Of a DNA stretch of 64,000 nt, positions 40,395-50,370 are shown piece by piece. Numbering within the stretch: the stretch's first letter is position 1; every line of letters starts with the position of its first letter. The position numbers and the translations under genes were made by a program. Source of the DNA: Streptococcus infantis SK970 (GTDB lineage Bacteria > Bacillota > Bacilli > Lactobacillales > Streptococcaceae); the NCBI GenBank assembly GCA_000223255.2, contig AFUT01000003.1:357632-421631 (forward strand). The letters are read 5' to 3'. Under the pieces are notes generated by a model. It was given only the letters and a program-made list of their open reading frames with translations. It searched no databases and was not told where the DNA came from.

Positions 40395-41132
40395 TTAGAC
40401 CTTTTGGAGTCCTTGGACGGCATCGTGATTGATGATGACTTGACCGTATTCTTGGAGAACTGAACGGCTGATATCACTATCATCTGCAAATTCACGCATG
40501 CGAGCCAATAACCAAGCTGGATAAAGACTTGGATGATCCTCTACATCAACCAAGACTGTTAGATAGTATTGGTCGTTCATTTTGTAAAGTTCTGAAGTCT
40601 CCATTTGGTAATCAACTGTTTTCGCAAAAGAAACCAGACTAGTTAAGTCGTCAAATCGTAAGATGTAGTAGATATAAGGTTCTCTTTTCCCTTCATCCAC
40701 CTCAGCAATTTCATCAATCGCTGCTTCTTCCTCTTTTTCAACCTGCTCTAAAGATTGAATGGCTTCAATATCCTCTTTAGTTTTCTCTGCCATGGTTTTC
40801 TCCAAAGTCTTCAAAAATTCATCTGGAGACATTTTTGCTAGTTCATCCATGTCAGGAAGGTCTGCCAAATCCTCAAAATCCAAGTTTTGGTCGATCTTAG
40901 ACTTGGTCACAAAGACATCAACCTTGTCAGGCTTCGGTGTCACTCGGAAACTAAGCATACCTGTATCCAAAAAGCTGTCTGGCATTTCTAACTCATCCAA
41001 AATGGCGTAGAAGAACTCTTCTGTTTTTTCCTGTGGAACGAGAAAGTCTGCGATTTCCATCCCACGATCCATCAAATCTTCTAAAGACATCGTGATTTTT
41101 AAAGTCGTATCACTGATTTGTTTCATTTTCAT
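40395..41132 (-). CDS. mecA: Adaptor protein MecA
   Basis: ATG 41132 (245 aa, MKMKQISDTTLKITMSLEDL) is chosen; codons further upstream lie in the promoter. The N-terminal substrate-binding and C-terminal ClpC-binding domains are joined by an acidic linker (EKEEEAAIDEIAEVDEG). In streptococci MecA hands ComX/SigX and ComW to ClpCP or ClpEP for degradation, limiting competence. It has its own near-consensus promoter, divergent from the flippase. Confidence 0.96.
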   Translation of the reverse strand: MKMKQISDTTLKITMSLEDLMDRGMEIADFLVPQEKTEEFFYAILDELEMPDSFLDTGMLSFRVTPKPDKVDVFVTKSKIDQNLDFEDLADLPDMDELAKMSPDEFLKTLEKTMAEKTKEDIEAIQSLEQVEKEEEAAIDEIAEVDEGKREPYIYYILRFDDLTSLVSFAKTVDYQMETSELYKMNDQYYLTVLVDVEDHPSLYPAWLLARMREFADDSDISRSVLQEYGQVIINHDAVQGLQKV

Positions 41133-41163
41133 AGTTCGTAACCTCATACTTTCAGTTCTATCT

Positions 41164-41192
41164 ATTATACAAGATTTAAATGATTTTATCAA
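41164..41192 (-). promoter_or_regulatory. Promoter for mecA
   Basis: TTGATA (41192-41187), 17-nt spacer, TATAAT (41169-41164) on the reverse strand. Confidence 0.8.
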
Positions 41193-41210
41193 AAGAATGG
41201 CGTTGGAATG

Positions 41211-41219
41211 TGATATAAT
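41211..41219 (+). promoter_or_regulatory. Extended -10 promoter for the flippase
   Basis: TGATATAAT (TG-n-TATAAT) 38 nt before the flippase ATG; the -35 is poor. Confidence 0.6.
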
Positions 41220-41256
41220 ACTAGTATCTATTTTAGAATGTAAGAAAGAAAGTTTC

Positions 41257-42734
41257 ATGAAAAATATAAAAGTTAATGCTTTGGCTAGCTTGCTGGTCAA
41301 TATTTTAAACATCGTTTTTCCCCTGATTACTAACCCCTATTTAACGCGAATTCTTAGTAAATCAAATTATGGCTACTTTAATACAGCTAACACCTGGGCG
41401 AGCTTTGTCATTCCACTAGCCGCCTTTGGAATATACAATTATGGGATTCGAGCAATTAGTAAAGTAAAGGATGACAAAAATAAGATTAATTATGTCTTTT
41501 CTAAATTGTTCTATATTTCGCTCATTACTTCAGTTGTAACAACAGCTATCTATTTCCTTTTTATTCATTTTGATACGAGCATTGTTAATCTCAAAGTCCT
41601 CTATTATATCCTTGGAATCCAAGCTCTTTTCCAATTCCTAAATATCGAATGGATGAATGAAGCCTATGAGAACTATTCATTTATCCTTTATAAAACACTG
41701 GTTATTCGTATTGGAATGTTGATCGCTATCTTTGCTTTCGTAAAGACACCTGATGATATTGTTCCCTATGCTACAATCATGAGTGCGACAACCATTATCA
41801 ACTATCTGCTCAGCTTCCTATGGATTAAACGAGAGGTTTCCTTTGTCAAGATTGAAGTCATCGAACTCATCAAAGCATCTAAGCCTCTTCTAACCATGTT
41901 ACTCCTAGCAAATGCCAATATGCTCTACACCTTGCTAGACCGTATGTTCATTACCAAAGGACCTGATGAGAATTACATTTCCTACTACACTATTTCCTCG
42001 AGTATTGTTATGCTGATTGCTAGTGTCCTGAGTGGAGCTATCAATGTCAGCATTCCTCGACTTGGTTACTACTTAGGAAAAAAGATTACACTTCATACAA
42101 GTATCTGGTCAATCAAGGTGCATCTCTCTTTTTCTTCCTCATGATTCCGACTAGTATTGGTATTATGGTTTTAGGAACTTATGCGACTGTTATCTACTCT
42201 TCTGAGAAGTATATAGAAGCAGGAATTGTAACAAGCGTCTTTGCCTTTCGAACCATTATCTGGGCTATCGAATTAATCCTTGGAAAGCAAATTATCTTTA
42301 TCAATGACCACGAAAACCGATTAACAGCTTTCTACTTTATCGGTGGTGGTGTCAATGTCATCCTAAACTCTCTACTCCTTTTCAACAACATCTTTACTCC
42401 TGCCTACTACATCGGAACAACGATTATTGCCGAGGCAATCGTAGTTCTACTTGAAATCCGCTTTATTCAGAAACATAAACTCTTGGATTTGAAAGAAATT
42501 TTTGGAACATTAGCTCGCTACACAATTGTGTCACTAGGCTTTATCCCAATTTACTATATCTGTAAAATTCTCTTCCAAGTTCAGTCATACACAGTAAATA
42601 TGGCTATGCTCAGTATGGTGGTAGCTACAATTGCCGGATGTGCTATCTATTACGCTGTCGCTCTCTTTGTAATGAAGGATAAAACACTTCACTATGCACT
42701 AAATCTAGTTCGTGCTAAAATCAAACGAAGTTAA
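41257..42734 (+). CDS. Wzx/RfbX-like polysaccharide flippase (frameshifted in this sequence)
   Basis: ATG 41257 starts MKNIKVNALASLLVNILNIVFPLITNPYLTR, typical of Wzx/MurJ-superfamily flippases. About 12-14 hydrophobic segments follow. One A missing in the run at 42078-42083 breaks the frame; with it the reading continues KDYTSYKYLVNQGASLFFFLMIP and gives 492 aa. It would flip lipid-linked saccharide units to the outer leaflet. It lies head to head with mecA and convergent to the LicD/Wzy operon, its likely partner. Also possible: teichoic acid unit export, like TacF. Confidence 0.88.
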
Positions 42735-42736
42735 CA

Positions 42737-42773
42737 AAACACCTATAAAGCTTAAGCTTTATAGGTGTTTTTA
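42737..42773. terminator. Bidirectional terminator
   Basis: AAAACACCTATAAAGC-TTAA-GCTTTATAGGTGTTTT, a perfect stem between convergent flippase and Pce-like genes. Confidence 0.93.
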
Positions 42774-42789
42774 TTATAGAAAAATTTAA

Positions 42790-45357
42790 TTAAAATGCGT
42801 TTAGAAACTTAGTTCTTTTCTTGGCTCGTTTGTGTCTTAGGTTCAGTAGATTGATTTTTTCCTCAGACGTAACAGATGAGCTTTCTGTTTGTTGAGTTCT
42901 CTTTACTTCTGTTGTTTCGAAAATGTGCCCCTGACTATTTGCTACCGTATGTTCCTGAGTTGTTTCCTCGGTTGTAGCAGTCGTCCAAATTCCATCTCTA
43001 TTAACCTTATAGCCATCAGGTGTTGTACCATTTCTCAATAGAGAACCATTTGTTTGGAAATAATACCAGTTACCATTCAGTTGTTTCCAGCCAGTTTCCA
43101 TGGCACCACTAGCATTGAGATAATAGCGGGCACCATTAATATCTTGAAGGCCTGTTAACATGATACCATCCTTGTCTAGATAGTACCATAGACCTTTGTC
43201 TTTGAACCAACCAATCTTCATGGCACCACTTCCTGTGAAGTAGTAATAATGGTTATCAAGCCATTTCCAACCTGTCTGCATAGCGCCACTTGCGTTCAGG
43301 TAATAACGGGAACCATCAATCTCTTGAAGCCCTGTTAGCATGATACCTTCTTTATCTAGATAGTACCATAGTTCCTTATCTTTGAGCCAACCTGTCTTCA
43401 TAGCGCCACTGCCAGTGAAGTAATAATAATGGTTATCTAGCCATTTCCAACCAGTTTGCATAGCGCCACTTGCATTGAGATAATAGCGAGAACCATCGAT
43501 TTCTTGAAGCCCTGTTAGCATGATACCTTCTTTATCTAGATAGTACCAGATGTCCTTATCCTTGAGCCAACCTGTCTTCATCGCACCACTGTTTACGAAG
43601 TAATAATAATGGTTATTGAGCCATTTCCAACCTGTCTGCATAGCGCCACTTGCATTGAGATAATAGCGAGAACCATTAATCTCTTGAAGGCCTGTTAGCA
43701 TGACACCTTCTTTATCTAAGTAGTACCAAGTATCTTTATCCTTGACCCAGCCAGTTTTCATAGCACCAGAACTAGCAAAATAGTTCCAATGACCCTCAAT
43801 TAAGGCCCAACCGGTTTTCATAACTCCATTGTTATCAAAATAATAGGTAGTTCCATTAATTTGCTTCAATCCAACTGTTCGAATACCATCTTCATCATAA
43901 TAATACCAGCTTGAACCTTGTTTTTGCCAACTAGATGCGCTACCTTCTGTTTGAAGAGCGCCACTACTTGCAAAGAGCATCTTCTTGCCATTAAAGACTT
44001 GTAAGCCAGTCAGCATTTTACCATCTTTATCAAAGAGATATTTTTGACCACCAATTTCAGCTAGTTCATTGTAACGTCTTGCACCGTTTGACTGGATATA
44101 GTACCAAGTATTATCATGATAGAACCAACCACCCGTCTGCATTTTGCCATTATTGTTTAGGTAGTAGTCATTAAATTTTGGTTCTCCGTTCCATTCATCG
44201 GTGAGACGGAGCCAACGACCATTCTGCATTTGACCTTTTCCGTTAAAGAAATATGTAGCACCAGCAATATCTTGCCAACCAATAGCCATCTGACCATCTT
44301 TCAAGCGATATTTCCAATGACCATCTTCTTTATACCATTTCTCTTCAACAGTAGGAATATTCGGAAAATCTCCTGAAACATTTGTAAAGCCTTTATCACT
44401 AATATCAAATACAGTTGCATCCTGAGTTTTACTTGATGCATGAATCACTTGAATATTTTTCTTTTGGAGATAATCTCTCGTTGAAGCAAGGTTAATATCA
44501 CCTCCAGTCGTTTGAATGACCATACTAGGAGAAAGGTGATCTATGAAACCAATTGTATTAGAAACCTTGGCATCGTAGTGGTGATTCCATTTCATCATAT
44601 CTACTTTGCCAATCACAGGACCTAACTTATCTTCTGCTCCTTCAGCGTTATCTAAGTCACCACCAAGATAAATTCTTTTTCCTGCTACAGTTACTACTGC
44701 AACAATGGAATTGGAATTATCATCAAGAACTCTTTTTAAGTTCCCATCAGAATCATATTCATTTTTATAATTATAAAGCTGAATATCCATGTCACCAAAT
44801 TTGAAATGACTATCCTGATCTTTGATATCTTGAATTAATGTAACACCCTTATTCTGTGCAGCACGAAGAGCATTATCGTAATTGAAAAGATTATCCCACA
44901 ATCCCCAAGTGCTTGTAATTCGTTGATCCGAATATTTTTTCAAATAGAACTTATCGACTTGATAGCGATTGAGAATTTCATCTGCTCCACCTATGTGATC
45001 ACTATGAACATGAGTCCCTAGTATAAAGTCTAATTTCTTTACTCCTAACTGATCAAGATGACGAATTAAGCGATCTTCTAATACTTGATAATTGTTAATA
45101 GAAATTCCCCATCGATTTGGATAACGTGTATCCGTTCCATCCGGAAAGTCATAATCCTCTCCCATATCAATCAAAGCATAGTGACCATTACTTTCTAGTA
45201 AAATAGCATCACTTCCTGAGTTAGCTTTTGTATTGATAAAATGGATTCGATTCCCTGCACCTGCTGAGATAGTATCTGCATTTACTGTTTGTGCATGAAT
45301 TATTGTTACAGATAGAAGCACGGCACTAAGTATTATTGATTTTTTAAAACTTTTCAT
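42790..45357 (-). CDS. Choline-binding metallo-beta-lactamase-fold protein, Pce/CbpE-like phosphorylcholine esterase
   Basis: The product is 855 aa. Signal peptide residues 1-27 (ends NADT), then an MBL domain (~33-330) with THVHSDH zinc motif at H116, H118, D120 and H121, GGDLDNAEGAEDK and WNHHYD. Residues ~345-800 are about 20 choline-binding repeats (GW, WYY, GAMKTGW types). The catalytic part resembles pneumococcal Pce (CbpE), which removes phosphorylcholine from teichoic acids, but it is not the standard Pce locus as I recall it, and the repeat region is longer. The end is a Ser/Thr/Glu-rich stretch and a basic tail. It is last in the LicD operon. Enzyme activity is inferred. Confidence 0.88.
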   Translation of the reverse strand: MKSFKKSIILSAVLLSVTIIHAQTVNADTISAGAGNRIHFINTKANSGSDAILLESNGHYALIDMGEDYDFPDGTDTRYPNRWGISINNYQVLEDRLIRHLDQLGVKKLDFILGTHVHSDHIGGADEILNRYQVDKFYLKKYSDQRITSTWGLWDNLFNYDNALRAAQNKGVTLIQDIKDQDSHFKFGDMDIQLYNYKNEYDSDGNLKRVLDDNSNSIVAVVTVAGKRIYLGGDLDNAEGAEDKLGPVIGKVDMMKWNHHYDAKVSNTIGFIDHLSPSMVIQTTGGDINLASTRDYLQKKNIQVIHASSKTQDATVFDISDKGFTNVSGDFPNIPTVEEKWYKEDGHWKYRLKDGQMAIGWQDIAGATYFFNGKGQMQNGRWLRLTDEWNGEPKFNDYYLNNNGKMQTGGWFYHDNTWYYIQSNGARRYNELAEIGGQKYLFDKDGKMLTGLQVFNGKKMLFASSGALQTEGSASSWQKQGSSWYYYDEDGIRTVGLKQINGTTYYFDNNGVMKTGWALIEGHWNYFASSGAMKTGWVKDKDTWYYLDKEGVMLTGLQEINGSRYYLNASGAMQTGWKWLNNHYYYFVNSGAMKTGWLKDKDIWYYLDKEGIMLTGLQEIDGSRYYLNASGAMQTGWKWLDNHYYYFTGSGAMKTGWLKDKELWYYLDKEGIMLTGLQEIDGSRYYLNASGAMQTGWKWLDNHYYYFTGSGAMKIGWFKDKGLWYYLDKDGIMLTGLQDINGARYYLNASGAMETGWKQLNGNWYYFQTNGSLLRNGTTPDGYKVNRDGIWTTATTEETTQEHTVANSQGHIFETTEVKRTQQTESSSVTSEEKINLLNLRHKRAKKRTKFLNAF
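43090..43830 (-). repeat. Four ~180-bp tandem repeats coding choline-binding modules
   Basis: The DNA repeats with a 180-bp period (starts near 43103, 43283, 43463 and 43643), each coding 60 aa made of three choline-binding motifs: WYYLDKEG, then LQEIDGSRYYLNASGAM, then HYYYF-GSGAMKTGW. High identity implies recent tandem duplication. Confidence 0.88.
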
Positions 45358-45396
45358 AAGGCATTCAGCTTTCTCTATTAATTCTCCACTCTTCCG

Positions 45397-46209
45397 TTAA
45401 TCAATCCAATAATTCTTCTCATTTCCTGGTATCTGTTTGTCAGCAGGAGGTGGAGTCATATAATCTTCCCCAAATTCATAGACAAGAATCTCATGATATC
45501 TTCTTGGTACTTTTAGGATTAGATTTTCATAAGGCATATCAATCGTATCATACAGCCATTCTGTTTTAATACCAGCTGGATAGTAAGAGTCATAAGTTGA
45601 ACAAACCAAGTCTGTAGAATTTTCAACACTGTATTTTAAGGCAAGTTGTTCTAGCTTTTGATTCCAGAATTGAGGAGATGTAAATCTGAATATTGCTGAC
45701 GCGATATAACGAGGAAGATTTTTAATTCCTCCGTTTTCGTATTTAATTCCTTTAAAGTTCAAAGACGATAGACGAATTAGTTGTTTATAGAGTTTCATTT
45801 TCTTACGATCTTGTTCATCTGTAACAAGACCATCGTACGGGAAGACATCTACGCAAGTCCCAAGAACAACACTTGGATCTAAAAGATTCGAATCTCTCCG
45901 TGTTCGAATATCGTAAACACGCATATAACTATATGGATAGCCCTTCGTTTCTCTAAAAGAAATCAGCTTATAGTATGGGTGGTTATCGTTTTTTAGAACT
46001 GCGTATAACTTTTCAAATTCATCTCTAGCTAAAGAAATGTCTGTATCATCATCCCAAGGAATAAAACCTTTGTGACGAACTGCTCCTAGTAAAGTTCCAA
46101 AATCGATAAAATATTTGATATCATGTTTTTCACAAACTTGGTGTAAGTATTCTAGAATTCCAAGCTCAATTTGCTTGATTTCTTCAAGGCTTAAGATTCT
46201 TTCTGACAT
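45397..46209 (-). CDS. LicD family protein (phosphorylcholine transferase-like)
   Basis: The product is 270 aa. LicD-family core: ELGILEYLHQVCEKH, then GAVRHKGFIPWDDDTDI with the DDD metal-binding motif. LicD proteins transfer phosphorylcholine from CDP-choline to surface sugars in pneumococcus. GGAG lies upstream of the ATG. It is fifth in the operon, directly before the Pce-like gene. The donor and acceptor are not established by sequence; related LicD-type enzymes can move other phosphoalcohols. Confidence 0.88.
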   Translation of the reverse strand: MSERILSLEEIKQIELGILEYLHQVCEKHDIKYFIDFGTLLGAVRHKGFIPWDDDTDISLARDEFEKLYAVLKNDNHPYYKLISFRETKGYPYSYMRVYDIRTRRDSNLLDPSVVLGTCVDVFPYDGLVTDEQDRKKMKLYKQLIRLSSLNFKGIKYENGGIKNLPRYIASAIFRFTSPQFWNQKLEQLALKYSVENSTDLVCSTYDSYYPAGIKTEWLYDTIDMPYENLILKVPRRYHEILVYEFGEDYMTPPPADKQIPGNEKNYWID

Positions 46210-46257
46210 TATTTGTCACTCCTAATCTTTACTTCTTTTTATTTTAACAAAAACCTA

Positions 46258-47057
46258 TTACTTCCCTATAATCTTCCACAATTTAAAATCATGGTGAGAT
46301 ACTCTCTGCTCAACTGGAGGTAACTGCATGTAATCTCCATAATCTGAAGTTAGAATTTCATGATAATGTTTTGGAATCATAAATTCCTTACCTTCAAAGC
46401 TACCACTTTCAACTTGTTCTAACCATTCACGTTTCCAAACAGGCTTATTCATATCCTTATAGATAACATAGTCTACAAGTTCATAATCTTCTACTTTTCT
46501 AGATTTAGCAAGTTCATCAATTTGGGCAACATACTTATTTGTGTTAGTGAAATAAAAGATAATAACAGAAATATAGCGGATAATTGAATTTACTACACTT
46601 TTACTATTCGTAATTCCTTTGAAAGTGTAGCAACTTAATTGACGCTTTTTAATAATCTTTGTCATCTTATCTTTAAATGCCTGATCATCTTCATACCCGT
46701 CAACAGGGAAAATATCGACATAAATTCCCATATCTGAATCAATTCGAACATCCTCTTCAACCAAATAGGTATGATTGTCTTGAACTTTCATGAATGGATA
46801 GACATAGTTGATATTATTTTTATAAGACATTAATTCATAGCGCTCGTCTGGATGTGCAATCATATAATCTTGCAGCTTTTCATAATCATCACGAAGCATA
46901 CAAATATCCATGTCATCGTCCCAAGGAATAAAACCTTTATGACGAACAGCCCCAATTAAACTGCCATAGGACAAGAAGTATTGTACACCAATTTTATGAC
47001 ACACTTCATGGATATACTCCATGATTCCTAACTCCATTTGTTGAATTTCAGAAACAT
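46258..47057 (-). CDS. LicD family protein (start affected by a likely base loss)
   Basis: The core reads ELGIMEYIHEVCHKIG and GAVRHKGFIPWDDDMDI. Reading straight through gives a 317-aa frame whose first ~40 residues are a hydrophobic segment (LFFGILFGQLF, IIFWLVVGYGL) that belongs to the upstream polymerase. ATG 47057 has GAGGAAG 6 nt before it; one T missing at 47052-47054 would put it in frame (MFSEIQQMELG, 266 aa), matching the sister LicD in length. The polymerase stop then overlaps this start. Third gene from the end of the operon; role as for the other LicD genes. Confidence 0.8.
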
Positions 47058-48409
47058 CTGTTACTTCCTCGTAACGGACATTTTTTTCTTTCTCACAGAT
47101 CATTAGACCATATCCCACAACTAACCAAAAAATGATGTTGATGAAGTTAGTCGAATACATAATTTGACTTTCAAACAGCTGACCAAATAAAATTCCAAAG
47201 AATAGAATCATAATCAGTTTTTCACTATTTTCTTTGATTTAACCATGTAAGAAACAAATCGGAAACCAACATAAGAAATGATGAGTACGAAAGAAATTAG
47301 ACCCAAGAATCCGGAACTCACAAATATCGTAACAAATATATTGTGGAAATTCCCACCAATCAGTGAGTTCTGAATTTCGAATTTACTAAAGTACTCTGTA
47401 TAATAATCGGTAACATTTCGAACACCATAGCCAAATAACGGTTTTGCACTCCCCATTTTGATTGCATTTTTCCATATATATGTACGTCCACTTGGAGTCG
47501 TTTCAATCAAGTGAAGCTCCCCGTTTTTCTTAGCAACATCTGAATCAGTTTCAGAATAAGATTCACCTTTATTTAAGTCAATTACAGTTGCCTTGGCTGC
47601 TGAAATATATACTGACGTTAAATAACTAATACCAATATTACTACCTGTTAGTAAGATACTAGCTACTAAAAAAGTTAGCCATTTTTTGGCAAATTTTCCT
47701 CTAGTAACAAAAATACAATAGAATACTAGCATTAAAAGAACTGATAAAAGAGCTCCTCTACTTTGCATGGTTGCAAAATAAACTAACTGAACGACACTAT
47801 TAATTTTAAGATAAACAGAGTATTTGCTTCCCTTATATATTAAATACATCGCAAAAACAATACTAATATATGAAAAAATAGCACTTGCATTTGGGTTGAC
47901 AAATCCCCATAATCGACCATTCATTACCCCGTAATAATAAGAGTTCTCTCCAATTTGAAATAGAATTAAGACTCTTGAAAGTAATAGAATGAAAGCAAAT
48001 ATAGCCGAAGTAAAAGAGACAATCTGTATAGTTCCTGCAATCATGCCTAGTAACTTCCTTAGCTGATCAGGTTTTACCATGGTAAATAATAAAACATAAG
48101 CCAACATAAAAAAATTTCAACCATATTTCCAAGTAGGTGCCCAGAACGATTAATGAGTGCTGATAAAAAGTGGCTACCTACTAAAAGACCAAATAGGGTA
48201 AGAAACTTTTTATCTATCTCTATTCGTTTCCAATTAAAAAATAAAGTTAAACAAATAGAAAGAACAACAATTGCTGAAATCCCCTTATAAATCGGATTGG
48301 TTACTTTATAAATTAACGAACTCATACTTAAAATCGAAATGAAAACAAAAAGATACGATATCCATAGTTTTGATTTTTCAAAGCATTCATTCATTTTTGA
48401 AAAATTCAT
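47048..48409 (-). CDS. Wzy/O-antigen ligase-like membrane protein (frameshifted in this sequence)
   Basis: ATG 48409 (MNFSKMNECFEKSK) follows AAGGAG at 6 nt. The frame is broken at a T7 run (48108-48114) and at an A5 run (47218-47222). Adding one base at each, plus one T at 47052-47054, gives a single 454-aa polytopic protein with about 10-12 membrane segments, a large loop (TPSGRTYIWKNAIKMG, with the GR-W pattern of the Wzy_C/PF04932 loop) and a C-terminus VTDVF. It would polymerise or ligate the glycan. Codon count is exact after correction, which supports the model. Confidence 0.78.
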
Positions 48410-48429
48410 CTTCAACTCCTTTAATGACA

Positions 48430-49398
48430 TTATTTATTCAAGCCTACAATTTGTCTATAAATCCATGGAGAAATTCTTAGTGACAAAATGGCTATTTTCC
48501 GAAAACTAGTAAAATAAGGATCTCTCAATATTTCTGAGATATGACTAAGTATCCACTTTCTCAATTGAGTCTTCTCTTTTTTATATTCTGTCGAATCTGT
48601 AAAGATTATTTTATCGTAGACTGTAATATAAGACCAAGATTCTCTATTTACTAATTCGGATTTTAATTGAGGGAAACATTGATAAACTTTAGGAATAATA
48701 ATTTTATATACTTCTATAGTATCAAAAACATGACTATTAACAGATGTAGTTGCGCTCCCTTCTCTATGATCATAATAGTATATTGGTTTGTCTATAAATA
48801 TACTATTACATTTTGTTTCAAGTAAAACTTCTGTTAAGAATAGAGCATCTTCTGCTAAATGATAATCTGTACTAAATTTAAAATCTTCAATTAATTCCTT
48901 TTTAAATAATTTTGCAACAGGAAAAAAAGAAGTTCGAGTAGTCATCAATAATTCTTTCATGGTTTGCTCAACAGACCATATTGACTCTTGACCTGAAAAC
49001 TCAGGCAAATCTGTTACCTGGCCATTTTTCACATGATGCACGCGAGCAACTGAAAAACCTACAGAAATATCTGATTTTACTGCACTTATCAAAGTTTCCA
49101 AATAATCTGGCGTAATAAAATCATCACTATCAACAAAAGTAATCCATTCTCCAGTCGAGTTTTGGATACCTACATTTCTGGCATTGGAAACTCCAGCGTT
49201 CTCAAGATGAAAAACCTTGATATTTTCATTTTTAGAAACTAGCTGATCACACAAGTCTCCACTCTGGTCTTTCGAACCATCATTAATAAGAAGCAATTCA
49301 AAATTGGTATAAGTCTGCTTTAAAATCGACTCAACACATCGTTCAAGATAATTTTCTACGTTGTATACAGGAACAATGATACTAATTTTTTCTTGCAT
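48430..49398 (-). CDS. Glycosyltransferase family 2
   Basis: The product is 322 aa. N-terminal EKISIIVPVYNVENYLERC and metal-binding FVDSDDF (DxD-like) mark a GT-A family 2 enzyme, and the C-terminus is hydrophobic enough to associate with the membrane. It would add a sugar to a lipid-linked precursor. It overlaps the upstream LicD gene by 17 nt. Sugar donor unknown. Confidence 0.92.
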   Translation of the reverse strand: MQEKISIIVPVYNVENYLERCVESILKQTYTNFELLLINDGSKDQSGDLCDQLVSKNENIKVFHLENAGVSNARNVGIQNSTGEWITFVDSDDFITPDYLETLISAVKSDISVGFSVARVHHVKNGQVTDLPEFSGQESIWSVEQTMKELLMTTRTSFFPVAKLFKKELIEDFKFSTDYHLAEDALFLTEVLLETKCNSIFIDKPIYYYDHREGSATTSVNSHVFDTIEVYKIIIPKVYQCFPQLKSELVNRESWSYITVYDKIIFTDSTEYKKEKTQLRKWILSHISEILRDPYFTSFRKIAILSLRISPWIYRQIVGLNK

Positions 49399-50227
49399 TG
49401 TATTCTCCCTTATATTCTGTGTAGCTCTTATCCATGTCTGCTATTATGGCATCGTGGTGAGGTACTTGCTTGTCCGCCGGAGGTGGTGTCATGTAATCAC
49501 CAAAAGCTGTGCTGAGATAGGCGTCATAGCCGACCGGAATAGGCATTTCTGTTCCTTCGAAAGGTAGGAAGATGTTGTCTTCAAAGGCCTGAATTGGATA
49601 TTTGTTTTTCATATAGCCAGGGCCTGAACATAATTCTGTAATGCCATCACTTTCAGAAAGTCCATACTTGGTCATTTCTTTCTCAGCCTTTTTCCAGATA
49701 CGGTATCGTAGAGCTTTAGGTGTCAATCCTAATAAAATAGTACTTCCCCATTTCATGAGAGCTCCATGCTTTTCTGGAATGGTTTGTGCACAAAATAAAG
49801 AATAAATCAAAGCCCAGCGAACCTGTTTCTTACGCTCTGCTGGATTTTTAGGGTAGTAGTCCAAGGGAAGAACATCCAAAGCCAAGCCGTGTGGTAGATC
49901 CAAATCTTGTTGATAAGGCTTGATACAAGTCGTCTCCTTATCTCTAATGGTGATAAAGAGGTTACGGTCCACATAATCTTTAGAACTCTTTGATAGGAAA
50001 TAACGTTCATCCGCATATAGAGGCCATAACTCTGCTAGTTTTTCATAGTCCTTTCGTGGCATAAAGAAGTCCAAATCATCATCCCAAGGGATGAATCCCT
50101 TATGACGCAAAGCACCGATAGCACCTCCGCCACATAAATAACAGAGCAAGTCATGTTCTTTACAAAAGGCGACAAAATATTCAGCCATCTCTAAGCTACG
50201 AGCCTGAATTGCCTTTAAATCACTCAT
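49382..50227 (-). CDS. LicD family protein, first gene of operon
   Basis: The product is 281 aa. Motifs GGGAIGALRHKGFIPWDDDLDFFM (DDD metal site) and the C-terminal MTPPPADKQVPHHD are shared with the other two LicD genes. It is the first gene after an extended -10 promoter; GT2, Wzy-like, two LicD and the Pce-like gene follow. Likely role: phosphorylcholine (or other phosphoalcohol) transfer to the glycan. Confidence 0.9.
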   Translation of the reverse strand: MSDLKAIQARSLEMAEYFVAFCKEHDLLCYLCGGGAIGALRHKGFIPWDDDLDFFMPRKDYEKLAELWPLYADERYFLSKSSKDYVDRNLFITIRDKETTCIKPYQQDLDLPHGLALDVLPLDYYPKNPAERKKQVRWALIYSLFCAQTIPEKHGALMKWGSTILLGLTPKALRYRIWKKAEKEMTKYGLSESDGITELCSGPGYMKNKYPIQAFEDNIFLPFEGTEMPIPVGYDAYLSTAFGDYMTPPPADKQVPHHDAIIADMDKSYTEYKGEYNARKN

Positions 50228-50264
50228 CTCATTCTCATCCTCTTCTATAGAATTACATTATTTC

Positions 50265-50273
50265 ATTATACCA
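50265..50273 (-). promoter_or_regulatory. Extended -10 promoter for the LicD operon
   Basis: TGGTATAAT (TG-n-TATAAT) on the reverse strand, about 40 nt before the first LicD start. No strong -35. Confidence 0.65.
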
Positions 50274-50308
50274 TAAAAATGACCAAAAAATCCATCTGAT
50301 TATGTGAA

Positions 50309-50356
50309 AAATCAAAGCCTGAAGCACCTATTTTATTAGATGTTTCAAGCTTTGAT
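50309..50356 (-). terminator. Intrinsic terminator after psr
   Basis: Reverse strand: ATCAAAGC-TTGAAACATCTA pairs with TAGGTGCTTCA-GGCTTTGAT, followed by T-rich sequence. Confidence 0.75.
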
Positions 50357-50370
50357 TGATTTATTCTCTA

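Noticed and set aside
41092..41256. Longer N-terminus for the flippase
   Set aside because: It would cover the mecA coding start and the flippase promoter; ATG 41257 begins a typical flippase N-terminus.
41133..41312. 60-residue N-terminal extension of MecA
   Set aside because: It crosses the mecA promoter and the divergent flippase start; family members begin at MKMKQIS.
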